Part shown: positions 39,801 to 54,800 of the stretch, one piece after another
How positions within the stretch are numbered: the first letter of the stretch is position 1
How the letters are laid out: each line of letters starts with the position of its first letter
Assembly (NCBI GenBank): GCA_014549065.1
Contig: JACDOX010000009.1
Coordinates: 9,305,192 to 9,369,191 of the forward strand
Length of the DNA stretch: 64,000 nt
Reading direction: 5' to 3'
From: Cardinalis cardinalis
Taxonomy: Eukaryota; Chordata; Aves; Passeriformes; Cardinalidae
Made by a program: the position numbers and the translations under genes
The notes under the pieces: model-generated
Told to the model about the DNA's origin: nothing
Database searches by the model: none
The model's input: the letters and a program-made list of their open reading frames with translations, nothing else

Positions 39801-42800
39801 TCAAGCCACAATTCATATAGTGAAAAATTTATATTCAAGTATGACTTCCAGAAAAAAGATTAAAAATACTTCCTCCATTTTTTATTTAAAATGTTAAAGA
39901 AGCTCTACTGTGTTTAAAAGTCAAGTAAAGCCTTTTCACAGGCTTTAGAAATAGTGATCGTGTTATTTGAATATTGGTAACAGTAGGATTTAAAATACAT
40001 GGAAAACGCAACATGCATTTATTGCAATGTGTCTTTTTGATTATTTAAAAACCCCTTGTTTTATTAAGCACTGAAAATTATTGTACTACGTTTTCACTGC
40101 TGAGTATTCTCAGCAAATTTTTAACTTCATCATATATGGACATGTAGACTGCTGTAGCCTTTTAAAAGGTATTTCAAAGGTAAAAGCCTTTTCACAGGCA
40201 TTTTAATGTGAGTGCTATTTTATGCATTTCCCCCTCCCATCCAATAATGTCAAAATAACCTGGAGAACAAGTTTGGGAAGGGCACTGACTTCAATGACTT
40301 CATACTAGCTTGATTAGAAAAGATATTTCTGATGTGCTGATTTGAACTAGACTAACATTTAGGGATATGAGTTAGAAATAGAAGCATAAAAAGGAAATAA
40401 CAGGCAAGAAAAGCAGTTGCATGAAAACAATGTGACAGTTCCACTAATGTCAGTGGAATGACAGTGCTCACCACAATCATTCCAATGATTCCCTACACTG
40501 AGGTACTAATCTGCATATTTTCAGCAGCTACCTTAAATGGCCTGGTTTTTCAAGAAACAAGACTTTCACTAACTTCAAGCTTCTCATTTTCAGCATAAAC
40601 ATTATCTTTGGTTAAAAAATTTATACATTTAAGCTAAAAAACTACAAAAAGTTGCATCGTAAATGGGTTCATAAATACTTCAGCAGTGCAGTATTTTCCT
40701 AGAATTTGGCCACCAACAGAGCAATGTTATTCTTCTCTATAAGGCAAAATCTTAACTCACAGATGAAGAGAATGATTAATGGCCTGCACCTGACAGAATA
40801 TTAAGTGAATTTTTCAGTTGGTCAATTATCTAGTATTTCAATACTATACTGTGAATTTGCAGCAAGAACAACTGTGCGTTCATTTACATTGTCATACCTC
40901 CTGCCACAGAAAGACACATGTAGCTCAAAAGGGGGTTTAAGAGAATAAGAAAAATTATTTTACATGGCAAAAGATGATTGCAAACACTTTCTTTGCATTA
41001 TTCATCCAGCTGCAGCTAGCAAAGAGTTGTCACCCTCTATATAATCTGACAGCTCAATTCAATCACAGTTAAAACATAGGACCCAAGAGGTGTAAGAGAG
41101 ATCACTGCCANTGTCATGTTTACACATTTCTGAGAAATGGTTTTTAAATTAATTTCATGGATGCTTTTGTCTGTGTCCTACTACTGGCAGATAAAATGCA
41201 GTCTTTGGAGAACACCTTTTTATCCATCTTGCAATGAATATCTCATCATTATGAGTGGAAGGCACAGCATGCCTTTAGGGAGCTCAGACTGTGAATTAAT
41301 TTTCTCTTTTGGAAACATTTTCATAGTCTTTCTCCCAAGAAGACTAAAACTAACCCATCCTTTTGACTTTTTTCTTTCTCCTAACCTCTATGTGTATGGG
41401 TTCAGAGAAGTAGCTGTCAGGAAAACAACCAGAGGTAAATTCCACANCATCTTCTAAACCTACTCTGTGGAAAGACATATAACAGCATTGTGACAAATAA
41501 ACCAAAACAACCCCAGGAATCTGCAAGTTTAGGGACATTACAACTTTTTTACTCTGTTAATAAGTTATGCAAGATAATGTCCGAAAGTCACAGAAGCCTG
41601 AGAGACTTCATTGTAGATTGACACCTACTCACAGAAATAAATTGTACCCTGAAAATAAGGTTCTCTTTCACTACTGGTTTTCTAGAAGCCTCCCACAATA
41701 AAGAAGATGCTTCTAGCTTATGTAATTCTTCTTCTTCCCCTCTTTAAATAAAAAACCTCAATTCTGAGGCATCCAGAACAAGAAATTTCATATATTTTCT
41801 GCTTAATATCTTTTCTCTGGAAAACACTAATGCAGCAATTTACTATTCATAAAATAGTATCAGTACCAATAAAGGATGTCTAAATAAAATTAGAAACAAA
41901 CATCTGATAATTCCTAGGGCAAGATTTACATACTTAATCCACAAGTTAAACCCTCAAAACTATATCAAGAAACCAAAGAGTAANTGCCAAAATGAAAGGT
42001 GCCTTTGTATAATGCAGTTTTTTTAACTGTATAATCACATGCTTATTATTTTTCCACTGGGTCCCTTCCTCCTTCAGTTCACAGATTGGAAACTCCTTAA
42101 TGGGGAGCTATTTGGTATTTTTAGTTTTATTCTCTTTGTTCAAGTCATGATCCAATGTTTTATTTACCACACANTAATTAAAAGTGTTATTAAAACAGAA
42201 ATGGAATTTTTCCTAAGATCTTTCTGTCATGACTATCAGACGCCCACTAGCACAGCATTATTTTCAGAACACTGAAGATGTGGCAGGTCAGCATTATTTA
42301 TATTTTGCTGATGCTGAACAAAAGCAGAGGAAAATTAAACCCTGAAGAATAGGACAACTAAGGTTAGTTGTTTCACAGATATTGCATTCATTACTACAAA
42401 ATGCCCACTTAATCACCAAAGGAGATATATCTGTCTCACAAATAAGNGGCAGATTCTGTGGAGAAAATGTCATGTTGGCACAATTAAATTCTTCTTTCTG
42501 ATGTATTCACATAAGGACTGGACAAACTTAATTTCCTAATGTTTGAAGGCTTTCTTTTGAAAATTAAAATATGAAATTTTGATGTAATATTTCTTTCCAG
42601 TTTTCTAGTTTAAAACAGAAGTCAAATGATAAATAATATTTCTGCCATGGGTGTTGCACTGATGCTGCTGTGTCTGCTCTCATGAGACAAAAGCAGAAGC
42701 AGACTAAAATTCATTGCATTCCAGCCCAAGAAGTTATGAACTTTCTTTTCCTCCCCATTCTCTGGCTTCTTATTTTCTCATTTTCTCATTTTCTCCAGAC

Positions 42801-45800
42801 ATTATTCCTAGTCTGTCACCTCACTGTCCTTTTCACCCATACCTCCAAATTCTTTCCAGCTGCTTGTCAAATCCTCCCATGGGCTGACCCTTAGCAGATT
42901 AAATACCTCACCAAATTCATTCCTAATGCTTGTCATGTAGAGACAGAGACATTTTATAACTTTGAGTTCTTTACNTGGTCTCAGGAAATTGCCCTGGAGG
43001 AAACCAGGGTCAAGTCCTATCTTTCCCCAGCTTTGAACCCAATTTTTTGGCCAGAACATTGCAGTTTTTCCTCCTGTCTTGCCTTTTTTCACCAAGTCCC
43101 ATGTATAAATCTGTATTTCCCTCTGCTGGGGTTGCGGCTACGTAGTCACAAACTACCTGCACTCCACCATCTGAAAGAGATCACTGGGAACACTGAAGAG
43201 ACTGGGATCAATGGTTGACCTTGATTTTGAGTAATCATTGTGTCTGAGCATATTTTAGTTTGAAGTTTCTGCTGCTTGTGCTGTGCAGAAGAGTTGCAAG
43301 AACTGGAAAATGACACGTATCATCTTAAGGCTCTAAGTGGCCACTGGAACAGTTGTCTTGTGAAAGCAAGTATTATTTGGCAGATAAGGGTGATTTTTTC
43401 CTTAATCAGTACTCAACACAAATTATGATCTATGAGAAAGGTCAGATAACAAGCTGCTCTAGGTTGGAAGTACTGAGAGTAAAATTCCCATTTATTCTGT
43501 CTCAACATGAGTAGCTTATGATGAGGGCTTTATCCTCACCATTTATCAACACAGGGGTTTCACCGCTTTGAAATTTGGTAACATTTATCTAGAAAACGGA
43601 CCATAATATGCAAGTTGTTGTAAAATATAAATAGGCCTGTGCAACGTTTTCTCAGATGGAAAACTGACTCCCATCAAACCTAGTGAGAATATANTGTCTT
43701 AGAACATTTTATCATAAAGATTAATGACTAGTGTTGTGTCATATAATCTTCTGAGAAAGTGGTACTTAATGTATAACTACATAGCATTATATTTATATAT
43801 AACAGAATTAGATGCAAAACTATCTCTTATAAATAAGTTTTGTAAAAATATTTCAAATATTTTCTGGGTATGTTCTAGGGAGTTAACAAATTGACACACA
43901 AACCCAAAACCAAAGGAGTTCAATACAGTTCTAGAAATCCTGTTCCATAATCCATCAATAACTCCCTAAGCCCCTTTTTCTTTCTTGCCTCATAATAGCA
44001 TAATTTGAAGTGATAAATGGAAAAACTGTACCACATNAAATTGTCCTTCCTAAAGAAATTCCAATTGTTATGAAGTATATCTACAATTATCCCTCTCTGC
44101 ATTCTTACCACAATGAAGCTTGGAGTCTAATCAGAATTGGGTTCCTGCACTGCTGAATATTNCACAAATCAAAATGCATGAATCAAAATCCCTCCCTTCT
44201 AATTTAGTCACATGCAGCTCTTGCAGTATCCTACTGGTTGTGCCATCAAAAACAAAATAAAGATACTAATAATATGGATTATATAAAACATTGCACTCTC
44301 TCGGACCCATTTAAAAAATATTAGCACTTTCCACTCCAGCAGCCTCTACTCTTAGAAGTCCAAAAATTTTACAATAATGCAGCATTACGTTTTAGAAGTA
44401 AACTGATCAAAATACACCAAACTTGCCTGACCAGACAGCCACATTATGATCTATTACATTAGACAAAGATTTTGGTAATTAGGTTGGTCCACCTGTTTTA
44501 ACCTTAATTATATTATTTATAGACATTAATGTCTCATTAGATATTGTCCATACCAAGTGCAGCTCCATCTTCAAACACATATGATAAACTGGAAACAAGG
44601 ACCTGTTGCACTGAGTGCTAATGTTTATTGGACTGTGCTGTGGAACATTAGTTTTGTTTTAGTTATCCCTTTAACTGAAATCATCACATCAAACTACAGG
44701 CAAACTATTAAAGACAGAGACAAAAAAATTTATGTATTAAAATATTTCCATATAATTGAATTACTATATGTTACATAAATACTAAAATCCATTATTTTAT
44801 GGAACTCAGTAGTGACAAGTCACTTTCCTAATATCAAGATGAGAGANAAAGAGGAATTCGAGTCATCAATTAAATGTGACTTTTTATTGACAGAAGAGTT
44901 ATCAATTANCAAACTATTCTGAGAATTCAGAGATAGTTTAAGCAATACACTGTATTCTTGTTTTTCCTAATATTCCTTTATATTAAATAAAACAAATATT
45001 TTTTNAAATAAATGCCTTAAAAATCCAATGGTGTGAAACATAATGGCTTGAGAGTGTCAGTTTTAAAGTCTTTTAAATTCAATTTATTTTACTGAAATTT
45101 TTATATTTCACAAGAAATTTNTAAATATAACAAACATCCAAGAAACATATTCAGTAGTTCCTTATGTTAGCAGAAAAATTAAAGGAAAGGAAGGAAAAGC
45201 TTTGGTATAAGTTTCATAGCCTATGTGCTTACAGTGAGGAACAAAACATGCATCTTACATTTGATTTAAATGCCTCAGATGGTCATCCAAAAAGCTGTCA
45301 GCAGCAAAGAACAGTTTAAAACAATGCTGTTATGATATCAGCTAGGAAACAAATATTGGGAAATGATGACTAATGCCAACATAACCAAGTTCCTGTAAGC
45401 ATAAGGCACTATGAGCTCAAAGGAATTGTCATTAGCTACTGTATTTTTGTGCTAATTGACTGCTGAGCATTGACCAGATTTTGATCTGGGTTTTCTTACA
45501 GGCATAACTGAATAATTCAATGTAATTTGAACTTGAATCTGGCTCTTCATTCTTTATAAAGAACTAAGTCATAAAGGGACACAAAGTGGTATTGTCTTTT
45601 CTAAATAATCATAATAAAATCCAACCAGTCTGATGGTTTCTTCATCAAATGCATAAAGCTGCACAATAGAAATGTCAGAAAAATAGATTCTTTACATATG
45701 GGCACGCCTATAAAATACCTATGCTCAGGTCCATTGAATCTCTCATTGTTTCCCATCATGAAAATAAATGACGATCAGAAGACTACTCAGCATTTGATTC

Positions 45801-48800
45801 AAACCATAAATATACAGAAAGACCCAATTCTAAACCAGCCAAAATAATTTAAATAAAAATTGTTGCACCAGCGAAACTTCAGCTTTTCCTGAAATTTATT
45901 TGACATATTTCATTATCTGCTTATGGTAAAAGGATATAAAGCCACAACCAAAAAATTAAGGAAGGAAATTGAGATATTGATCAGGAAACGATAGAAGAAA
46001 ATTTAAACTAGATGAAAAAGTTTTGTAAGATTTACTTTAAAGTAAAATCAACAAAAATAAGAAAAGAGGTATTTCAGAAATAAGTATTTCTAACTCTGGA
46101 GAAAAACAGTAAGGCAAATAAAACATAGGATGTTTTATTNCTGAAGTATGGTGTCTTTTGTTAGACTCACTAGCTGAGAATAAACACAGATAAAGGACAG
46201 GTATCCTAGAAATGTCCTCTGTTCCATTTTGGTCAGTATAGTGTTTTCAGCTCTTGTCAAAGTAGCTGAACTATTTGGTTTGTAATGTGTCTAAATGAAA
46301 CAGACTAATCTACTTNCTGTATCTTTTAATTGATACCAGCACTACTGTTTTGCCTCCAGTATTGCAGANCTGGTAAAATCCTCACATTTGCATCAGAAAA
46401 TACTGATGTCAGCGGTGTCAGTGACAGGTGAGAAAAACCAGACCTGTGTCAACCACCTCCATACAGGTGCCAGAAAGGAACTTGTGGCACTCAGCTACTT
46501 CAGCATGCACCTCTGCCTGCACAACCTCAGCAGCAATTCTGCTACTTCATAGAGTTGTAGGAATTTGCATATAAACGAAGAGCCTTGATGTTGCCATGGC
46601 TCCCTCTCCCAAGGCAAGTGACTCTCAGCTGTGAGGCAGAAGATGGCAATGAGTCCACTCCTGTCTGTCCCCTGTAGAGCTACCGTAACCAACAATTAGT
46701 GACTCCAACAAGATCTGGAAGAAATCTGCACTTCAAAAATGAGATCTGTTTTGTCTGGAGTAACACATGAAGCGGTACAAAACCCAACATGCTATAAAGG
46801 CTGTAAACCAATTTATTATCTACAAATTCTTAGAAAATGAGCAAATCATTTCACATGACTGTGTGAGGATCAGAAGGACACTCCAGCCAATGCCAGTACC
46901 TGAGCTACAGCCTTCAGCCCAAAGGAAAAACGAAAAAAAAAGTGAACAAGCACTTTAAAGCATTTAATCAGTAGTTAATATTGCAGATTTTTATGTCAGA
47001 AATTATATTTCCTTATTACATATCAGTAGCACAAATATGTCTGTTAACAAAGTGGAGAAGCAACCAGCTTTCCCACNATGGACTTTAAATAATGCAGAGA
47101 TATTTTTGAAACTGTATTCTTCACAGACTGTCATAGCTGCAGAGAAATAGAACAAATTCATTTGTTCTAAAATTACTGGTCTGTGTGTGAACTGTGTTAA
47201 TATACTTAATAATAGATATTATGTACATAGGTGTGAGTGTGCATGAATGTGTGTATATATATGCCTTGCATATATTGCATATACAACAAAAATATTAATG
47301 CCTTTTAAAAAGGCATTCTATCCTTACCAAAAGTTAATCTATAGAATGGAACATGAACAANTGATGCCTAATTACTAAAATTATGTATACAATGAAGGAA
47401 TTCCAATCACTTTATGTCATGTTTGGGAGCTTCCACAACCAAAAGGTGTTTTTTTCACCTAAAAACTCTATTTTTAAAAAATTTCCTGGAATATTTAATA
47501 AGAATATATATTCAGAAAATGTTCTTTCCACGGTAAAAGACTGAAGTTCCATTTATATAATAAAATACATCAAAGTTAATTATAGCCTCTGCAATGACAA
47601 TCTGGGGAATGTCATGTTTTTTCAGCATGAATGAAAATTCTGATTACTGCCATCCACTGTGGAAAGAGTGACAATCACAGGCCTCCAGCAATGAGACAGG
47701 AGGATACCTTATTGTTTGCTGTTGTCTCAAAGGCTGTAATGACTCTCATCCAAACACCAAAATGAAGAGAAAAGCTAATTCCAATTATATGAAACAACTT
47801 CACAAACATTGCTGCTTGATTCTATCTGAGAAGCCAAACATCCAGGTTGAGACATGTTATCCCAATTAATCATGCTTAAGATATATAGAATGATGCAACC
47901 TTGCACAGAAAGAGAAGCTACAAATCAGTGTTNGATTTATTTTACATTAAAGCTACAGAGCTTTACCAATCTAGGGTACNGTGCTTAGTCTGAAATATCA
48001 GCCTTTTTCATTTTATAAAGCAGAAGCCAAGGGCACAATATGCTCTTTTTCTGGATACATTTAAGTCCCTTCATTTCAAACTTTCCTATCCAAGCACCTA
48101 AAGATTTAAGGTTGGCTTAATATCTAATAATAATAANAAGAAGAACACTTAAAGAGATGGAAGATAACATTGTCAAGCAAAGTTTAGTTTGAGGAACAGC
48201 AATCTTATGCAATAGTTAATGCTTTCNATACTGTTTTCTTTCATGGTCCCTTTTACCTGTAAAACTGAAATTAAATTCACTGTGTGCTACTAAGATAAAA
48301 AACATAGCAACACATGATTATGATACAAATTATGTACTCTGTTAATAAAGGTACAGTGTTTAACTGACAGTGCAATCTTCCCCAAGATGTGCTCAAAGAA
48401 CACTGAATATCACAAATTCCTTGTGATGAATAATTTAAACCATGATGTTTCGACAGTGGAAGAGTAGCATTCTCCAAACTTTATTTTACTGGAACCAGCC
48501 TGAAGCTGTGGGGCTAAAGAAAAACTTGCCTGATTGCAAAGTGTTGCTCTTGTATTTTGCAGAGCAGAATCTAGATGCCTACGACTTTGGTTAAAGGACA
48601 CCATAGAGAGTCTCTTGACTGCCAGGGTAGGAGGCCAAAATACTAGATGGGAACTATTTGGGAATAGGTGGTGATGTTTAGAAAGTATTTAAGAGTTGTC
48701 TACAGGATTTCTAGTGGGTTGGTGCTGTGGGCAGCAAAGTAAAAAGATGCTTGAGCAGAGTCAGTTTTGGGGGAAAATTGCTGAGGTTGGTGGTCTTTGC

Positions 48801-51800
48801 TTCTACGGCATCATGCTAATCCTTCTCAGGAGAGAGCGAGCAGAAGACTCTTGGTATTGCTGGTGAAGTACACAGAAGAAGTGAAGTACTGGTGAAGTAC
48901 ACAGAAGATTGTTTACTAAAGGAAGGAATTTCAAAGAAGGAGTTTCAAAAGACCTAGGGCAATTCATTACATTACTCTCCATTGCTTTTGCATTCTCTCA
49001 AATGTAATTGAACATGTATTTTTGTGACTGGATGGCTGGATGATCAGATCTTTACAAAACAAGACCTAATCACAATTTGTTTTCTCCTTTCTTTGAAGCT
49101 AAGCCCACAGCTCTTCAATCTTAAAGACTGACAGGCCAAACCCTGACTTCTCACTCTTTCTGAGGCAGATTACTGATATAGGCAATGTATAAGGCCATAT
49201 ACTTACAGCAATATATAATGCCATGTAATTCAGAAAGACAGAGAGACAAAAAGCCAATACTGGGAGTAATAAAGTTAAATACAAGTCTTCAAAGTCAAAT
49301 TTGGCCAAAACCAAAGCCCATGAAGTGCCAAGAGCAAATCCTGTGTGCTTCAACGGAAAATATCATATACATAAAAATCTCAGTTTAATGGGTCAATTGC
49401 ATGCTCCAAATATACAAAAANTTATAGTCAATATAAATTACAAAACTACAGTTTAGAAAGAAATTATACTAGATGTGTGAGAAAACACAATTTCTCAAAA
49501 TAAAGGCAAGNCAAACTAACCATAATCTAGCAAAGCAAAAACTAGTCTTTTTGTTTTACAGATTTTAAAGTGTCTTCACAATTATTTAGGAAACACCTTG
49601 ATTTACAAGGAAAAGGCAATTTTTCATCTGGAAATGTATACAAAAACCCCTACAAATAGTTTCAGTATTGTTGCCAAGAAATTATCAAATTGCAAAGGGG
49701 ATTTTTTTTAAGTTAAGGACATAGAATATGGTAGATTGAATATTGTAATTCTAGGCTAATCTCTTTCTGAGCAGTAAAGATGGTTACTAAATCTCTTAGG
49801 TGTATGCAGAAAAATAAAGCTTACATTATAACTCTAAGCATTTCAATTTAATCCCCAAAACTCAATTACANCCTAAAGTCTTCAGCAGGAAAGCTCAAGA
49901 TTTAAATATCTCTATAATCAGTTCTTATTACTTCTGACTGATCTAATTTCAAAATATTTTTGCAGCTGTTAACACTCATCAGATGTGTCCTCTTACTTAA
50001 TTCTCTGTTGGAACTGAGAAGCTGCTTACCANACTACACTGCAGTCAATACAATTATTTTAATTTATCTGCTGCTCTAGACTATAATATTGCTAATGAAT
50101 AAAGACAATTCTCACAACAGTAATTCACAAACTTTCAGTAGATTAAAGTATTCTGTAAGCAGCTTTCAAAATTGGCTTTTATGACTGTGTCATGCAAGAT
50201 ATGTTTTGTCTCACAGAAGATAATTGAACAATGGATGTATTTTTTTTGGCCTTTTGAAGAAGCAAGACAGCTTGGACTGTCAACCCAACTCTGTAACGCT
50301 CATCAAACCATCCTTTTTAATAAACATATTATTATTTTTCTTCCAGCTACACTTACTGCAATGCATCTTACTTTGCTCACATTTTATTTGTTTCTAGGCT
50401 CAGAGGATCAGCTTTGTTAGTGGGATTACATCAGGGAATTCAGTCAAGCCACTGCAGGCATGAATCTGATCGACTGGCAAACAATAGCTGTTTTCTATTT
50501 AATTTTCTCTAAGTCACTTTGTGAAGCCTTGAAACCCTACACAGTGTAGGTGAAGGACCTTGGTCATAGAGCAGCCAGAGGTCTTACTCTTACCTTACTT
50601 ACTTCCTCTCCAGTATTAATGGACACTTATATCTATTCTAGACAGCTTGATTTTAAGGATCAAGAAAGCTGAGAGCAACAACTGATACCCTTTTGGACCA
50701 CATTTTAGTATCTTCCCTCTGGCTGGTGTGGGCTGTAGGGAAAAGCATCCATCTTACCATCGCTGTTGACGCAGACGACAACAGGAACCTGTGTGCCAGG
50801 GCCACATGGCTTTTCATTGTCAGGAATGCATTCCTCCAGCCCCGTGATTCTCCAGTCATAGCAAGAGGGCTCTTCACATGGGATGGCTTCCAAAAGGTGA
50901 GGACAGTTTCCTGTTCCTCCTGTAGGCTCATTGGTGATGCGACGTTTTCTTAGTTTAAAGCCTGAAATGTCCATGAAAATAACAATTTAACTCAAAAATG
51001 TGAAGTGAAGCACTTTTTTTGTGTCTACACCTGAGGGAACAGTTCTGTTCGTCTTCTCTGTAAAACATACCACAGACACTCAGCAGAACAATGCACTTTA
51101 GATAACTGGGTAGAGGAACTCAATAAAAACAGACTAGAGATATATTTTTACAAGTTTCAACGTTTTGAGCCTCCTCAGGCTCAGGAGGCTTTGCCTTAAA
51201 CCTCTCTTTATCATAGCCATGTGGACTCCAGGAAGGAGACAGGATCATTTCCTGAGCATCACTCTTGCAAGATCCATCTCATTTTATAAATTTTGACTAC
51301 ATTGTTGGGTCACCATTTCTCAAATAAGTTGTTTGTTTTATTCTCAGGTATGTTCCAACAGGAATGGATTATCAAGTGAAATCAGCTTACAAACATTCGC
51401 TCCCCCTCCAACCCTCCAAAATAAAATGGAAGAAAAAAAAGACAACTTGTGAGAAAAAGAAAAGCATGAAAACAAACTNAAAATAAACCTGTGAATACAT
51501 TCTCAGTAATAAACATCATAATATTCCCTTGCAAGCATCTAAAAATTTCCTTAAGACTACCTAAACTCATTTTGGAATGGACAAACTGATTGGCATTTAT
51601 GCAGTGTGTCATCTACCGCGTCAATGCCAGCAACCAAAAACAATCCACTCTCTCCTTTCAGGATGGCTCATTGAAAAAAAACAGACTAAATACAGTCAGA
51701 AAAACCTAACCAAACTAAATCNATTCAAGAAATAGTTTCCCTTTTCACATCTTTTCACAATCTCTTTTGTTTTATATCAGTATTCAGGCAAGCTAGTAAT

Positions 51801-54800
51801 ATACAGATATTTTTTATAAAATACTAAATATAATATACTCTGTCATTTCTACCAAGACACAAACTGAACAGAGGAGTTTTCAAACACATATGTGCAAGAA
51901 CTGATTCTTTGAAGATATGCCTCTTAATTCAATTATACTAAGTATTTACTTTAAAAATACTATTCCATTTATCTTCAGTTGCTGTTTGTTCTCCTTTTTT
52001 CTAAATTGAAGACTTCAGTCAAATTATGTGCAAAAGGTTTAGTAAGCCTGACACAAAAGGNTGATACAATTTCAAAANTAAAGAACTCCAATATCTACAG
52101 CAACAAAGGATGCAAATGATCTGGAAATATGTAGACAGACACGCTGCTAAAAGTGGGAGTGCCTGCACAATTTNCACATCATTCTCTCAGAAGAACTGTC
52201 AATGCAATTATAAAATAAAATGTAAGAATTTCCAGATAAGAAAAAAACATTGGTAGTTGAGAAAAGATCCCTGCTCACGTGTGCAGGAATAAAAGCTTGC
52301 ACAAAGTGCATCCTAACGTACTTCTATTAGATAGATGTCCAAATCAGTCTCACAAACCTAAACTTTAGCCCTGAAACTGTAGCAAATCTTTCAGTGATGG
52401 AACAGCAACAGAAATAATAGACTACTTGACAGCTGTACTCAGACGAGACTTAATCTGATAGATTTGCACAACTGAACTACTTTTTCCTTCTTGAACGGAT
52501 CAAGGTTGGGTCAGAGTTCCAAAAAACAGCTTTGTAAAACTTGTATTACTGCTGCCCAGACAGAANTGTAGCTAGCAGTATGCCAGAAATATCCAGCTAA
52601 GTAAACATAGTAATCACAATTGCTCCTTCCAGTGGACATATATGGCTGCCCCTCCTTACAACTGTTTTCAATCAAGAAACCNAATCTGTATTCCCAGTTT
52701 TATCAGATAATTACTTTGCAGCAATGACTAGGCCAGTTTTTCTCATTTACAGCCAGAAGCCCACAGACTTCTAACATGAGGTCCCTGTCACAGTATTCTT
52801 GCTTTCCTATTTTGATGTCAGGTTACTACAATCTGTTCTGCACGGCAATAAGTTGTAAAACATGCTGAAATTGAAACCAGCACATATGTCATAAGTAAAA
52901 CAGCATCTCATATCAACAGCAAATGGTGCCATCTCTTTGCCAGATCATGATTTACGGTCTAATGGTGAATTCCTAAGCTATTACTGAACTGTAAATCTTT
53001 GATTGCCTTGTACACTGCACATCTCANAGGAGGATTCTGTCCTCCTTTTGTGACAGTGCCAAAGTTGTGATTTGAGCACACAAACTGTATCCCTTTCAAT
53101 CTGAGAGGAAGGTTTGAAACTGGAATTGGACTGCAAAAACCCAAACTGATCTTGAGAGCCTAGTAAACAGGCTACATTTTTGCTACCTTTGGTATAACAG
53201 TGATGTCAAATGTAGCCCTAATTCAATGACTTTATTTTGATGCCCAGAGGCACTACATATACACTTCTTGGTACAAACTTCATGTGCNTGCATAACCTAG
53301 TGACTTAGGAATCGTAAATATCACCATTAAAAGGCTCTGCTGAATTGTTACATACCCTTCTTGGCCTGAGGGTCATCACAGCTTTCATAGGTGCATGGTC
53401 CCCAGGCTGACCATGCTGAGGTCTCACACTCTGTAGGACAGGGAACGTGGCACAGCTGGGAGGTGCTGGGAAGAGGTCCTGTACACAGTTTACGGTCTAC
53501 TGGCCTTGAAGCTGTCAAAACAAAATATTTCTCATATGTCACTGNTCATGATCCTCAGCTCTAAGTGGACAGAACCTTCCTTTAGTCAGAAAGGCTGATA
53601 TCTCATTATTGTAATCAGATGACGTGATGGAAAAATGCCTGCCTTGAAAAAAGTTGAATGGAAGTCAGTTTACACTTTACATGAACAAAGTCAAATCCCA
53701 TTATGTGGAGACAGGAAGACTGTAGATATTGCAGCACCCCGTCANACCCAGTCCTTTCCTTTGAGGGGTAAATTATACCAGCATAATAATTGTTCACTTA
53801 GCATCCTACATAAATTTGTATCCTGTTATCTCATTACTTCTTCTCTTAAGAAACTGAACACAAAGCTGCATAAACTCCTTTGCACTTGGTATATGTAAGC
53901 TATAAGATACTATAGCTTCAAAGGCCTGGTAATTAATATTTAAAAGATTATTTTTAAGCTTTAACCTGAAACGCATTTAAGATTTTGGCAAAAAANTTTT
54001 ATTTTACTCTAAAGACCATCAAGTGCACACTCAACAGTAAGATTTGTGCAGCACCAACTTGAGCTCAAGAAAGGCTTTGTTTGAGCTATATATATGCTTT
54101 GCATTTGCTATATATATGTCAATAAATATGTATACATCATGTATACATGTAGTTGTAAAAATTACACAAGACAATTTATTTTTTTTAAAGTGCCATTATT
54201 CTATAGAGACACATGTGAAGGCAGAGTCTTCTGCTCTTTAAAGATCAATAACTAATATCACCCTTCCCCTTCCATACTTTATTCTTTTGACTTTACAGGT
54301 AGTACAAGTAATAGGAAAATTCTATAAGGTGCCAGAGTAAGGCACAGAACTCAAACTGAAAATGTACTACTTAATTGAAAGCAAGACTTTAATTCTCTTT
54401 CATAATGTAGGACTTGACAAAATATTATAGATTATAGTAAGCAGAGAATATCTGCTAGAAGTCTGACACATTATTTTACTTTGGTTGATTGAGGAAACAT
54501 AAAATTCCTTAACTTAAAACACTCTCCTTCTATTCAGGTTTTTTTTCCTGTGGGAAGTTACATCATTAATTTTGCCACCAATTTTGATGGAAAGACTCTC
54601 ANAATAAATAGATACAGTATATGACGAAATATCTGTCTGAAAGATGAGATCAATAACCACTTATGGAATGTGAAAGTAAANACCAGGCTGTTAAAGTACA
54701 GTCAATCTTGTAGACGTGTGTATGTCTTTCCATTCAGATTTTCTAAGCAGATGATCTTTACAGTTTTGGGAAAAGCATCCAATTCTCACTTTTTAAAGGA

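Larger units (their letters stand above)
29603..50757 (-). other. Intron D-E (21155 bp)
   Basis: GTAAGA to CCAG, phase 1, the largest intron in the window. Only one mobile element is recognisable, a CR1 at 32425-32860. The rest is AT-rich sequence with short tandem duplications (39738-39772, 48861-48908), a repeated 17-mer (39927 and 40183) and an A-rich tract (33501-33555). A cluster of octamer and homeodomain-type sites lies at 36490-36530. Several open frames of 60-106 codons occur on both strands, but none shows a recognisable domain, splice context or repeat ORF. I treat them as chance. Confidence 0.88.

Noticed and set aside
41137..41457. Plus-strand open frame of 106 codons in the large intron
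   Set aside because: No similarity that I recognise, no splice or promoter context, and an ambiguous base near its end.
50653..50953. Other-frame and plus-strand open frames over exon D
   Set aside because: Shadows of exon D; only the frame reading FKLRKRRITNEP matches the family and joins in phase.
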